Assembly: GCF_900115265.1 (NCBI RefSeq)
Contig: NZ_FOVU01000001.1
Location: forward strand, 1,151,001 to 1,215,000
Direction of reading: 5' to 3'
DNA from: Bradyrhizobium sp. Ghvi
GTDB lineage: Bacteria > Pseudomonadota > Alphaproteobacteria > Rhizobiales > Xanthobacteraceae
Length of the DNA stretch: 64,000 bases
The notes beneath the pieces are model-generated. The model was not told where the DNA came from and did not search any database. It saw only the letters and a list, made by a program, of their open reading frames with translations. The stretch's first letter is position 1. Each line of letters opens with the position of its first letter. Made by a program: the position numbers and the translations under genes. This document shows, piece by piece, positions 28,202 to 36,477 of this stretch.

Positions 28202-28540
28202 TCAAAGGGCCGCGGCGTCGGCCTCACCGGTGCGGATACGGACCGCGTGGTCGAGGTTGATGACGAATATCTTGCCGTCGCCGATCTGCCCGGTTTTCGC
28301 GGCCGAGGTGATGGCGTCGATGGTCTTGTCGACCTGCTCGGAGGCGATCGCGACTTCGATCTTGATCTTGGGCAGGAAGCTCACGGCATATTCGGCGCCG
28401 CGGTAGATTTCCGTATGGCCTTTCTGCCGGCCATATCCCTTGACTTCCGTCACCGTGAGACCGTGAACGCCAATGGCGGTCAGGGCGTCACGGACTTCTT
28501 CCAGCTTGAATGGCTTGATAATCGCCATAACAATTTTCAT
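28202..28540 (-). CDS. glnK: PII-type nitrogen regulatory protein GlnK (copy 1)
   Basis: GlnK senses nitrogen, energy and 2-oxoglutarate and plugs AmtB when ammonium is plentiful. The 112-residue protein matches PII exactly in length. The uridylylated Tyr51 is in the T-loop sequence [17 protein letters not shown], and the ATP-binding [11 protein letters not shown] block and the C-terminal RTGE are present. The start is ATG 28540 (MKIVMAIIKPF). The gene is first in an operon with amtB and has a possible sigma-54 promoter about 108 bp upstream. Confidence 0.95.
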   Translation of the reverse strand: MKIVMAIIKPFKLEEVRDALTAIGVHGLTVTEVKGYGRQKGHTEIYRGAEYAVSFLPKIKIEVAIASEQVDKTIDAITSAAKTGQIGDGKIFVINLDHAVRIRTGEADAAAL

Positions 28541-28647
28541 GGGTCCTATCCCCGCTTGGGCCCGGTCCGGACGTGGCCGGGCGTTTCTCGACTGGTTCGC
28601 CACGAGGGAGAAAGTTTCACTACGCGGGCACAGCCGGGCCCTCTAGA

Positions 28648-28663
28648 ATCAAATGCCGTGCCA
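28648..28663 (-). promoter_or_regulatory. Possible sigma-54 promoter of glnK-amtB
   Basis: On the minus strand TGGCACGGCATTTGAT has a perfect -24 element (TGGCACG) and, at correct spacing, TTGAT in place of TTGCA for the -12 element. The invariant -12 C is replaced, which weakens the call. glnK-amtB operons are NtrC/sigma-54 controlled in many rhizobia, so the context fits. Confidence 0.4.
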
Positions 28664-28946
28664 GATCGGGCGGCTTGCCTAATGGACTATGAAAACGGAG
28701 GTTTTCGCCTTTGACGGGTATTCTGCTGCGGTGCGCTATTACGTCGCGCTCAATACGTGGTCAGCCCTGATTAAAATCAGGGCAGCAACAGGCTGCCGAC
28801 ACAATGTTGCTCACGCGTCGGGCAGCTGCATGGTATTTTATTACTCTCAGACAAACGAGAACTATCGAGCTGCCGCGCCTGCTGCTCACGGCGCGCGAGG
28901 CGACCGGCACCCCTGCCGGAAGCGACCGAGGGCCGCTATGGCACCG
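28664..28946. other. Gap between clpP and glnK with no identified gene
   Basis: Apart from the possible glnK promoter, I see no gene or clear site in 28541-28946. A 182-codon plus-strand frame from 28689 runs antisense into the ClpP-like gene and has no protein-like features. Confidence 0.5.
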
Positions 28947-29549
28947 TCAGGCGGCCTCGCGCTCCGCAAAGACCTTGTCGATCAACCCCCATTCGACCCC
29001 CTGCTGCGCCGTCATGAAGTGGTCGCGGTCGAGGGTCCGTTCCACCTCCTCTTCGGTCCGCCCGCAATGCTGCGCGTAGAGCCTCGTGATGCGCCGCTTG
29101 GTTTCCTGCATCTCGTTGGCATGGATCAGGATGTCAGAGGCCTGCCCCTGGAAGCCGCCGAGCGGCTGATGCACATGAAGGCTCGCATTGGGCAAAGCGG
29201 CACGCTGACCGGGCTCGCCGGCCATCAGCAGGAATGAGCCCATCGAGCGCGCGGTGCCCATGCACAACGTATGAACCGGCGCCTTGATGAATTGCATGGT
29301 GTCGTACATCGCGAGACCGGAGGTGACCACGCCGCCATAGGAATTGATGTAGAGATTGATCGGCCGGTTCGGATTCTCCGCCTCCAGGAACAGGAGCTGC
29401 GCGCAGACGAGACCCGACATTGCATCATTGACCTCGCCATTGAGGAAGATGATGCGCTCGCGCAGCAGCCGCGAGTAGATGTCGAAGGATCGCTCGCCGC
29501 GCGCGGATTGTTCGACGACCATAGGGACGAGCTGAAGCATGTCGCGCAT
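28947..29549 (-). CDS. clpP: ClpP-family serine protease, divergent paralogue
   Basis: ClpP forms the tetradecameric peptidase used by ClpA/ClpX. The 200-residue protein keeps the catalytic triad: Ser in [13 protein letters not shown] (about 100), His in LHVHQPLGG (about 125) and Asp in [22 protein letters not shown] (about 174). The usual GQAASMGA around Ser reads GTARSMGS, and the N-terminus is short, so this is probably a secondary ClpP. ATG 29549 follows GGAGG at good spacing; a longer frame to 29819 encodes non-family sequence. No clpX or tig gene is adjacent, unlike the primary clpP locus. Confidence 0.88.
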   Translation of the reverse strand: MRDMLQLVPMVVEQSARGERSFDIYSRLLRERIIFLNGEVNDAMSGLVCAQLLFLEAENPNRPINLYINSYGGVVTSGLAMYDTMQFIKAPVHTLCMGTARSMGSFLLMAGEPGQRAALPNASLHVHQPLGGFQGQASDILIHANEMQETKRRITRLYAQHCGRTEEEVERTLDRDHFMTAQQGVEWGLIDKVFAEREAA

Positions 29550-29590
29550 CGGCGACCTCCATGTCTGCTGGCGATGAAGTCTGTTTTCCG

Positions 29591-29947
29591 TTAGGCGGCT
29601 GCGCGCATCAGGCAGCAATTCGTGTTGGCCGGCTGCGGTCGGTTTACGCTGATCTCGCAGGCTTGCTGAATGATTCGAAAGCGCGTGCCGCCTGACACGT
29701 TGGGCTCGATCCGGAAGATGACGTGGCTCTCGCGAAACGGCGGCTCGGAATCGCGAAGCCGGTAGCGCACCTCTTCGCCGGGGATCGATGCTTCCGGCTC
29801 GGCACCCGCAAGGTCGCAATCCGGCAGCCAGCGCTCGCGCAATTCCGGAATGGTCACGGCGCGCCAGACTTTAGCCGGCGGTGCATCGAACTCAAATTCG
29901 AGCACCAGCTTTGCGTCAGGACGATCAGGCTTCACGGCGTCGCTCAT
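29591..29947 (-). CDS. SRPBCC/AHSA1-domain protein
   Basis: The 118-residue protein begins after a short tail with [30 protein letters not shown], the usual start of the START-like Activator-of-Hsp90-homology (AHSA1/SRPBCC) fold, which binds hydrophobic ligands. Its ATG overlaps the TGA of the preceding ArsR gene by ATGA, so the two are translationally coupled. ArsR-SRPBCC pairs are common in proteobacteria, but their ligands are mostly unknown. The C-terminus ([10 protein letters not shown]) is short and Cys-containing. Confidence 0.85.
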   Translation of the reverse strand: MSDAVKPDRPDAKLVLEFEFDAPPAKVWRAVTIPELRERWLPDCDLAGAEPEASIPGEEVRYRLRDSEPPFRESHVIFRIEPNVSGGTRFRIIQQACEISVNRPQPANTNCCLMRAAA

Positions 29948-30258
29948 TGATCCATGTCCTTCAAGAGGTCGGCGAGTGCTTCCATGCGCTTCGGCCAATA
30001 GGCGCGGTAGCGCGCGAGCCATGTCCCGATGGCGGCGATTCCGTCCGGATCGACTGCGTAATTCACAAAGCGGCCCTGCCGCTGCTCGCGCACGAGACCT
30101 GCCGCGCGCAGCACGGAAAGATGCTGCGACATCGCCGGCTGGCTGATCTCCAATCCGTCGCGCAGAGCGCTGGCATTCTGGCTTCCGCCCGCGAGCCTCT
30201 CAAAGACCTTGCGGCGCGTCGGGTCTGCCAGCGCTTTGAAGATGTCGGCTTCGATCAT
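29944..30258 (-). CDS. ArsR-family transcriptional repressor
   Basis: The 104-residue winged-helix protein has the ArsR core IFKALADPTRRKVFERLAGG (residues 6-25) and recognition helix region LEISQPAMSQHLSVLRAAGLV. The ELCVCDL metal-binding motif of arsenic sensors is absent, so it probably responds to a non-metal signal. A perfect 11-bp inverted repeat lies two bases before its start codon and is a likely auto-operator. It is coupled to the SRPBCC gene. Confidence 0.92.
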   Translation of the reverse strand: MIEADIFKALADPTRRKVFERLAGGSQNASALRDGLEISQPAMSQHLSVLRAAGLVREQRQGRFVNYAVDPDGIAAIGTWLARYRAYWPKRMEALADLLKDMDQ

Positions 30259-30260
30259 GG

Positions 30261-30288
30261 CAACACATAAGCACGTACTTATGTGTTG
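30261..30288. promoter_or_regulatory. Probable operator of the ArsR-SRPBCC operon
   Basis: CAACACATAAG (30261-30271) and CTTATGTGTTG (30278-30288) are perfect reverse complements around CACGTA. The dyad ends two bases upstream of the arsR start codon, where repressor binding would block transcription. ATAAG-type dyads are usual for ArsR-family dimers. Confidence 0.75.
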
Positions 30289-30290
30289 CG

Positions 30291-30332
30291 CAAGTCCTTA
30301 CTGACAAGTCCTTACTGACAAGTCCTTACTGA
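30291..30332. repeat. Three tandem 14-bp repeats overlapping the amtB2 stop
   Basis: CAAGTCCTTACTGA is repeated exactly three times (30291-30304, 30305-30318, 30319-30332). The third unit contains the TAA stop of the second amtB gene (minus strand, 30326-30328). The array sits between the amtB2 end and the ArsR operator and looks like slippage duplication. Confidence 0.9.
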
Positions 30333-31639
30333 AGCGCCTCGCCGTGCTGCGAGATATCGAGCCCCTCGAGCTCGTGCTCGCGCGAGACACGCAAGGGGAC
30401 GAACAGACCGACCAGCTTGAGCAGGACAAAGCTCACGCCCGCCGACCAGACGAAGGTGACGGCGACGCCGTAAAGCTGGATCAGCAACTGCTGCGGATGG
30501 CCCTCGATCAGGCCGGCCGTGCCGCCGATCGCGCTGGTCGCGAACACGCCGGCGAGCAGCGTGCCGGTCAGGCCGCCGATGCCGTGGACGCCGAACACGT
30601 CGAGCGAGTCATCGTAGTTGAAACGGTGCTTCAGCCAGGTGCAGGCCCAGTAGCAAATCACGCCTGCGGCGATGCCGATGACGATGCCGTGCCACGGCGC
30701 AACAAAGCCCGAGGCCGGCGTGATGGTGCCGAGCCCGGCGACCGCGCCCGAGATCATGCCGAGCACGGACGGCTTGCGCCGCGTCGACCATTCGATCGCA
30801 CCCCAGGTCAGCGCGCCGGAGCAGGCTGCCAGATGCGTTGCGATGATCGCCATCACCGCGCGCGAATTGGCAGCACCGGCCGATCCGCCGTTGAAGCCGA
30901 ACCAGCCGACCCACAACAGGCCGGTGCCCATCACCGCAAGCGAGAGATCGAACGGCGAGAGATTCTCGGTGCCATAGCCGTGACGCCGCCCCATCACCTT
31001 CGCGGCGACAAGGCCGCCAGTGCCCGCCGACAGATGCACGACGAGGCCGCCGGCGAAATCCAGCACGCCCATGCTGTTGAGGAAGCCGCCGCCCCAAACC
31101 CAATGCGCCAGCGGAATGTAGACGAAGATGAACCAGGCGACCGAGAACAGGAGATAGGCGGAGAACCGCATCCGGTCGGCCACCGAGCCCGCGACCAGCG
31201 CCACCGTGATGATCGCGAAGGTCATCTGGTACAGCATGAACAGCGCTTCCGGAATCGTCTTCGCCGCCGGGTTGACGCTGTCCATGGTCATGCCGGCGAG
31301 GAACCAGCGGTCGAGCGTGCCGAGCCACGGGCCGTCGCCGACAAAGCAAAGCGAATAGCCGAACGCGACCCAGAGGATGGAGATCAGCGTCACTGCGGCG
31401 AGGCTCTGCGCCATGGTCGCAAGCACGTTCTTCTTGCGCACCATGCCGGAGTAGAACAGCGCAAGTCCGGGGATCGTCATCATCAGCACCAGCGCGGTGG
31501 CGACGATCATCCAGGCGGTGTCGGCAGTGTTGATCTCGGGGCTTGCTGCGTGTGCCGGCGAAGTCAGGATCGAAAAGAAGATCGACAAATATCCGACCGG
31601 CGCAGCCGACGCGGCTACGCGGCGCAACAATCCTGCCAT
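30326..31639 (-). CDS. amtB: Ammonium transporter AmtB (copy 2)
   Basis: This second Amt protein (437 residues) has a signal-peptide-like first helix (ILTSPAHAAS), then NTADTAWMIVATALVLMMTIPGLALFYSGMVRKKN, the pore histidines in VVHLSAGTGGLVAA and FGVHGIGGLTGTLLAG, GWFGFNGGS, and a C-terminal tail ending LEGLDISQHGEALQ. It diverges clearly from copy 1, so the two are not a recent duplication. ATG 31639 follows GGGGGA; an ORF opening at 31762 adds implausible residues. It follows glnK copy 2 by 132 bp. Confidence 0.93.
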   Translation of the reverse strand: MAGLLRRVAASAAPVGYLSIFFSILTSPAHAASPEINTADTAWMIVATALVLMMTIPGLALFYSGMVRKKNVLATMAQSLAAVTLISILWVAFGYSLCFVGDGPWLGTLDRWFLAGMTMDSVNPAAKTIPEALFMLYQMTFAIITVALVAGSVADRMRFSAYLLFSVAWFIFVYIPLAHWVWGGGFLNSMGVLDFAGGLVVHLSAGTGGLVAAKVMGRRHGYGTENLSPFDLSLAVMGTGLLWVGWFGFNGGSAGAANSRAVMAIIATHLAACSGALTWGAIEWSTRRKPSVLGMISGAVAGLGTITPASGFVAPWHGIVIGIAAGVICYWACTWLKHRFNYDDSLDVFGVHGIGGLTGTLLAGVFATSAIGGTAGLIEGHPQQLLIQLYGVAVTFVWSAGVSFVLLKLVGLFVPLRVSREHELEGLDISQHGEALQ

Positions 31640-31771
31640 GTCATTTCCCCCGGCATCGTGGTGGCTTTGCACGCGATGGCGTCCCGGCCCGGTGCGATCG
31701 AAGATGAAGCAAGTCGTTTTCGAGCGAAGTGGATGACCGGTTCGCGGAAGAAAACGCGTCAAACGGAGTTT

Positions 31772-32161
<390 letters not shown>

Positions 32162-32355
32162 TCAATCTGGCATCTTTCCGGGCAAATGGCACAAAAAACT
32201 TGCACATTGAAGCGGAAAAACGTTTGGCCGAGGGCGGTCATGTGAATGACCGCCTCTGTACAGGGCATCAGTCCATCCTTCACAATGCATTTTTGGCATG
32301 GATGTGGTGAACCCGCGCCGGCCGAGCGGTACATAAGTATTTTGGGGGACGCGTC

Positions 32356-33246
32356 ATGGCGAGTTGGTTCTATGCATCCGAGGGCAAGCAGCAGGGGCCC
32401 TATCCGGAGGGTCAGTTCCGCGACCTGATCGCGCAAGGGATCGTGCGCCCCGAGACGCTGGTGTGGACCGAGGGCATGGCCGGCTGGCAGAAGGCCGCCG
32501 AAATTCCAGGCCTGATCTCGGGCGGAGGCGCGCCGCCGATCATCCCGGCCGGTGGTCCTCCGATGATGCGCGGCGGTGGCTATGCAGGGAGCGGTAGCGC
32601 TGCCGGCGGATCGCTGTCGGTCGATTTCGGCATCCTTGATTTCACCTGGCGCACGCTGGTGATGGTGATCGGCTCCTGCTTCGTCATTCCGGTGCCATGG
32701 CTGCTCGTCTGGTACACGGAATGGCTCGTGCCCTGCGTGAAGGTTCCGGGGCGGCCGAACCTCTCCTTCACCGGCAATGCGATGGCGATCGTACCCTGGT
32801 TCTTCGGCTTCATCGTGCTGGCGATCGTCGTCGGCTTCATCGGCAGCCAGCTGCTGAGCAATCTCCTGTTCGTCGTCCAGATCGTCCTTTACTGGATGCT
32901 GATCAAATGGATGATCGCGAACCTCGCCTCCAACGGGCAGCCGCTGGGCCTCAGCTTCACCGGATCAGTCTGGGCCTATATCGGCTGGAATCTGCTGTTT
33001 GCGATCTCGATCATCACGATCATCGGCTGGGCCTGGGTGGCCGCGGCTCAGATGCGCTGGTTCTGTCGCAACATCGAGGGCACGCGCCGTGAAATCTTGT
33101 TCAAGGGCAGTGGACTCGACATTCTTTGGCGCGGAATCGTCGCCGCAATCCTGTGCAGCCTCATCATTCCGATTCCGTGGGTCTATCGCTGGATCATGAA
33201 CTGGTTCGCATCGCAGACCGAACTGGCGCCGCGCGGTTCGATGTAA
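32356..33246 (+). CDS. GYF-like domain membrane protein (DUF898-like)
   Basis: The first ~55 residues form a GYF_2-type domain (MASWFYASEGKQQGPYPEGQ with WTEGMAGWQKAAEI), which usually mediates protein-protein contacts in the cytoplasm. A Gly/Pro-rich linker follows, then about six hydrophobic segments from residue 95 to 285 resembling DUF898, with CRNIEGTRREILFKGSGLDILWRGI between the later helices. The function is unknown. It lies between glnK2 (divergent) and tesB (convergent). Confidence 0.8.
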   Translation: MASWFYASEGKQQGPYPEGQFRDLIAQGIVRPETLVWTEGMAGWQKAAEIPGLISGGGAPPIIPAGGPPMMRGGGYAGSGSAAGGSLSVDFGILDFTWRTLVMVIGSCFVIPVPWLLVWYTEWLVPCVKVPGRPNLSFTGNAMAIVPWFFGFIVLAIVVGFIGSQLLSNLLFVVQIVLYWMLIKWMIANLASNGQPLGLSFTGSVWAYIGWNLLFAISIITIIGWAWVAAAQMRWFCRNIEGTRREILFKGSGLDILWRGIVAAILCSLIIPIPWVYRWIMNWFASQTELAPRGSM

Positions 33247-33247
33247 G

Positions 33248-34111
33248 TCAGCTCCGCCGCTCGCGCACGGAGCCTTCCTGCGCGACGGAGGCGACCAGCG
33301 TACCATCCGGCTTGAAGATCGAGCCGCGGGTCAAGCCGCGGCCGCCGCGCGCGCTCGGTGAATCCTGCGCGTAGAGCAGCCATTCGTCGGCGCGGAACGG
33401 GCGATGGAACCACATCGCGTGGTCGAGGCTCGCCGGCATCATGCGCTTGTCGAACAGCGTGCGGCCATAGCGCGCCATGATGGCGTCGAGCAGCGAGAAG
33501 TCCGACGCATAGGCCAGCGCGCACATGTGCAGCGCCGGATCGTCGGGCAGCGTGGCCGCCGTCTTGATCCAGACATGGATGCGGCCGTCCTCGATCTTCT
33601 GGCCGAAATAACGGCCGAGCTCCACCGGGCGCAACTCGATCGGACGATCGGATTCGTAGTAGCGGCGGATGAACTCCGGCATCTCGCGGAACATCGGTTG
33701 CTTCGCCACCTCCTCCGCCGTGAGCTTCTCCGGCGGTGGCACGTCCGGCATCTTGTCCTGGTGGTCGAACGCGCTCTCTTCCTCGGCATGGAACGATACC
33801 ATGATCGAGAAGATGGCGTTGCCGTGCTGGATCGCGGTGACGCGTCGCGTCGAATAGCTCTTGCCGTCGCGCAGGCGCTCGACCTGGTAGATGATCGGAA
33901 TTTGTGGATCGCCCGGCAGGATGAAATAGCAATGCAGCGAATGCGGCAGCCGGCCCTCGACGGTGCGGCAGGCCGCCACCATCGCCTGTCCGATCACCTG
34001 ACCGCCGAACACCCGCTGCCAGCTCGTCTTCGGGCTGTTGCCGCGGAACAAATTCACCTCGAGCTGCTCGAGGTCGAGGATCGAAATCAGGTCGATCAGG
34101 CTTTTGGACAT
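33248..34111 (-). CDS. tesB: Acyl-CoA thioesterase II (TesB)
   Basis: TesB hydrolyses medium- and long-chain acyl-CoA to free acid and CoA. The 287-residue protein is a tandem hot-dog with LDLEQLEVNLFRGNSP near the start, RVFGGQVIGQAMVAA (about 31-45), SYSTRRVTAIQHGNAIFSIMVSFH, and C-terminal SLDHAMWFHRPFRADEWLLYAQDSPSARGGRGLTRG containing the catalytic Asp and Thr/Gln region. ATG 34111 (MSKSLIDLIS) is chosen because the longer frame runs back through an intergenic repeat. Confidence 0.93.
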   Translation of the reverse strand: MSKSLIDLISILDLEQLEVNLFRGNSPKTSWQRVFGGQVIGQAMVAACRTVEGRLPHSLHCYFILPGDPQIPIIYQVERLRDGKSYSTRRVTAIQHGNAIFSIMVSFHAEEESAFDHQDKMPDVPPPEKLTAEEVAKQPMFREMPEFIRRYYESDRPIELRPVELGRYFGQKIEDGRIHVWIKTAATLPDDPALHMCALAYASDFSLLDAIMARYGRTLFDKRMMPASLDHAMWFHRPFRADEWLLYAQDSPSARGGRGLTRGSIFKPDGTLVASVAQEGSVRERRS

Positions 34112-34132
34112 GGTGGTGCTTTCGAATGCCTC

Positions 34133-34223
34133 GTCATTCCGGGGCGCACGAAGTGCGAACCCGGAATCTCGAGCTGATAACCTCTGGATTCCGGCTTCGC
34201 GCTCGCGCGCGCCCCGGAATGAC
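34133..34223. repeat. GTCATTCCGGGGC-family repeat
   Basis: The arms GTCATTCCGGGGCGC (34133-34147) and GCGCCCCGGAATGAC (34209-34223) are reverse complements, with internal GAACCCGGAATCTCGAG-type sequence. It lies between the divergent tesB and ubiquinone-hydroxylase genes. Confidence 0.75.
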
Positions 34224-34313
34224 GGAGTGAGATCGTTCCGCCCTTGTTTCACCGCACTGTTTCGCCCACCTCAAGTCTGCTAGCAAGACCAAGGATTGAT
34301 CGGGAAGCTTGGT

Positions 34314-35534
34314 ATGTCGGTACAGGGTCACATTGTCATTGGCGGCGGCGCGTTTGCGGGCCTGGCGCTCGCGCTGGCGCTGCGCCAGGGGCTCGGCCCC
34401 GAGATTCCCGTCATCGTCGCCGACCCCGCGCTCGCCACGCGGCCGAGCCGTGATCCCCGCGCGACTGCGATCGTCGCGGCCTGCCGCCGCCTGTTCGAGG
34501 CGCTCGGCGCCTGGGATGACGTCAAGGCCGAGGCGCAGCCGATCCTGGATATGGTCGTCACCGATTCCAGGCTGGAGGACGCGACGCGTCCGGTGTTCCT
34601 GAATTTCGCCGGCGATGTCGCGCCCGGCGAGCCCTTCGCGCATATGGTCGAGAACCGCCGTCTGATCGATGCGCTACTTGTTCGCGCCGAGGCTGAAGGC
34701 ATCGATCTGCGCGCGACGACAGTTGCGGCCTACGAGGCCAGCGCCGAGGGCATCGACGTGACGCTCGGCGACGGCAGCAAGATTGCAGCGAGCCTGCTGG
34801 TTGCGGCCGATGGCGCCAAGTCGAAACTGCGCGAGCGCGCCGGCATTGCCACCCATGGCTGGGACTACGATCAATCCGGCATTGTCGTCACGGTCGGCCA
34901 TGAGCGCGATCACGAGGGTCGCGCCGAAGAGCATTTTCTGCCCGCAGGTCCGTTCGCGATCCTGCCGCTCACGGGAAAGCGCTCCTCGCTGGTGTGGACC
35001 GAGCGTCGCACCGAAGCCGCGCGCATCATCGCGCTCAGCGACGAGGAATTCCACGGCGAGCTCGAGCAGCGCTTCGGCCTGCATCTCGGCGAGCTCAGGG
35101 CGCTGGACAAGCCGCGTGCGTTCCCGCTGTCCTATTTCGTCGCGCGTTCCTTCGTCGCCGAGCGCCTCGCGCTGGTCGGCGATTCCGCGCACGTCATTCA
35201 CCCGATCGCGGGACAGGGCCTCAACATGGGACTGAAGGACGTCGCGGCGCTGGCCGAAGTCGTGGTCGATGCCGCGCGGCTCGGCATGGATCTCGGCGGC
35301 GCAGATGTGCTCGAGCGCTACCAGCGCTGGCGCCGCTTCGACACCATGGCGATGGGCGTTGCCACCAACTCCTTGAACTTCCTGTTCTCGAACCAGTCGA
35401 CGCTGCTGCGCTCGTTGCGCGACATCGGTCTCGGCATCGTCGATCGCACCCCGCCGTTGAAAAACCTCTTCATCCGCCAGGCCGCCGGCCTGACCGGCGA
35501 GATCCCGCGGCTGTTGAAGGGCGAGACGTTGTAA
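34314..35534 (+). CDS. UbiH/COQ6-family FAD monooxygenase (ubiquinone biosynthesis hydroxylase)
   Basis: The 406-residue class A flavoprotein hydroxylase has the N-terminal Rossmann motif HIVIGGGAFAGLALALAL, a DG motif (LVAADGAKSKLRERAGI) and the C-terminal FAD-binding GDSAHVIHPIAGQGLNMGLKDV that is diagnostic for the UbiH/UbiF/Coq6 family. It probably hydroxylates a ring position of a ubiquinone precursor; the exact position (C1, C5 or C6) cannot be set by sequence alone. ATG 34314 (MSVQGHIVIGGG) is preferred over ATG 34296, six codons upstream. Confidence 0.9.
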   Translation: MSVQGHIVIGGGAFAGLALALALRQGLGPEIPVIVADPALATRPSRDPRATAIVAACRRLFEALGAWDDVKAEAQPILDMVVTDSRLEDATRPVFLNFAGDVAPGEPFAHMVENRRLIDALLVRAEAEGIDLRATTVAAYEASAEGIDVTLGDGSKIAASLLVAADGAKSKLRERAGIATHGWDYDQSGIVVTVGHERDHEGRAEEHFLPAGPFAILPLTGKRSSLVWTERRTEAARIIALSDEEFHGELEQRFGLHLGELRALDKPRAFPLSYFVARSFVAERLALVGDSAHVIHPIAGQGLNMGLKDVAALAEVVVDAARLGMDLGGADVLERYQRWRRFDTMAMGVATNSLNFLFSNQSTLLRSLRDIGLGIVDRTPPLKNLFIRQAAGLTGEIPRLLKGETL

Positions 35535-35541
35535 GGGCGAA

Positions 35542-35584
35542 TGGCGAGTAGCGAATTGCGAGTAGCTCCATTCGCTACTCGCCA
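35542..35584. repeat. GCGAATGGCGAGTAG-family inverted repeat
   Basis: TGGCGAGTAGCGAAT (35542-35556) and ATTCGCTACTCGCCA (35570-35584) are perfect reverse complements between convergent genes. A related element lies at 51863-51932. Confidence 0.8.
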
Positions 35585-35601
35585 CTCCCCATTCCCGGAT
35601 C

Positions 35602-35799
35602 TCAATCGATCTTCCTTGCCTCCTCCGGCAGCATGATCGGAATGCCGTCACGGATCGGATAGGCGAGCTTGGCGCTGCGCGAGATCAGCTCCTGCCTGGC
35701 GGAATCGAATTCCAGCGGGCCCTTGGTCAGCGGGCAGACCAGGATCTCCAGCAGCTTTGGATCGACGCTGTTTTCGGCACGTTCGGTAGGCGCGTTCAT
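35602..35799 (-). CDS. Trm112-family protein
   Basis: The 65-residue protein has the Trm112/YcaR pattern: [21 protein letters not shown] and [25 protein letters not shown]. Family members act as small scaffolds or activators for methyltransferases; in bacteria the partner is mostly unknown. ATG 35799 gives the family length; an upstream extension is out of family. It lies 58 bp downstream of the TetR gene, same strand. Confidence 0.9.
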   Translation of the reverse strand: MNAPTERAENSVDPKLLEILVCPLTKGPLEFDSARQELISRSAKLAYPIRDGIPIMLPEEARKID

Positions 35800-35857
35800 G
35801 GGGGTCTCCGGCGATCGGCTGGCTGTAGCATAGAATAGGTCGTCAGCCCACCGCGGC

Positions 35858-36388
35858 TTATGCGAAGACCATCTTCTGGATCTCGTCCAGCAGACCCTGG
35901 AGGCGCGCGGGCGGCACCGGCGTGCCTGACAGGGCGAAGCCAAGAAACGTCCAATAGAGGATCTGCGCGCGCGCCTGGGCGGTGGCCGCTGACAAGCCGC
36001 GCAGCTGCAGCAGCGTCTCGATATAATCGAGCCTGCGGCGATCGATGGCGCGGACGGCCGTCTGCGCCGCCGGATCGAACGCCGCCCAGTTGCGCACCGC
36101 GCGCTCCAGGTCGAGCCGGGCGCCAAAGGTCCTGCGCAACAACGCGTTCAGCGGCTCGTCGCCACCGGCTTCGACGGCGGCGATGATCTCCTCAGCCGCG
36201 ATCTCGCGCCAGCGCTTCAGCATGGCCGCGTGGAATGCGCCGAGATCGGCAAAATGCCAGTAAAAGCTGCCCCGCGAGACCCCCATTGCCTTTGCCAATG
36301 GATCGGCCTTCAACGCGGTGAAGCCGCTCCTGGTGAGCGCCTTGAGCCCCTGTTTGATCCAGTCGTCGGCTGAGAGCTGCTCGGTCAT
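35858..36388 (-). CDS. TetR-family transcriptional repressor
   Basis: The 176-residue protein has an N-terminal TetR helix-turn-helix (about 8-52: [42 protein letters not shown]) and a C-terminal all-helical ligand domain. It is divergent from a small membrane-protein gene, and two copies of the dyad ATACA-N4-TGTAT lie between them. It therefore probably represses itself and its neighbour. The inducer is unknown. Confidence 0.92.
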   Translation of the reverse strand: MTEQLSADDWIKQGLKALTRSGFTALKADPLAKAMGVSRGSFYWHFADLGAFHAAMLKRWREIAAEEIIAAVEAGGDEPLNALLRRTFGARLDLERAVRNWAAFDPAAQTAVRAIDRRRLDYIETLLQLRGLSAATAQARAQILYWTFLGFALSGTPVPPARLQGLLDEIQKMVFA

Positions 36389-36408
36389 GTCCGATTCCGA
36401 ATTCGACC

Positions 36409-36422
36409 ATACAATAGTGTAT
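36409..36422. promoter_or_regulatory. TetR operator site 1
   Basis: ATACA-ATAG-TGTAT is a 5+4+5 dyad, 20 bp upstream of the tetR start codon. The same arms occur in site 2, 45 bp away centre to centre. Confidence 0.7.
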
Positions 36423-36453
36423 TGACAGGCCAGTGGCCAGCGCCTATCTCACC

Positions 36454-36467
36454 ATACATAGATGTAT
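36454..36467. promoter_or_regulatory. TetR operator site 2
   Basis: ATACA-TAGA-TGTAT lies inside the larger perfect inverted repeat CCATACAT-AG-ATGTATGG (36452-36469). It touches the GGAGG ribosome-binding site (36468-36472) of the membrane-protein gene, so a bound repressor would block its expression. Confidence 0.75.
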
Positions 36468-36477
36468 GGAGGCCTCG

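Noticed and set aside
28689..29237. A 182-codon plus-strand frame between glnK and clpP.
   Set aside because: Its second half is antisense to the clpP-like gene and it has no protein-like motifs.
32181..32205. TGGCAC...TTGCA upstream of glnK copy 2 as a sigma-54 promoter.
   Set aside because: The -24 and -12 elements are two bases too far apart, and the sequence points away from glnK on the plus strand.
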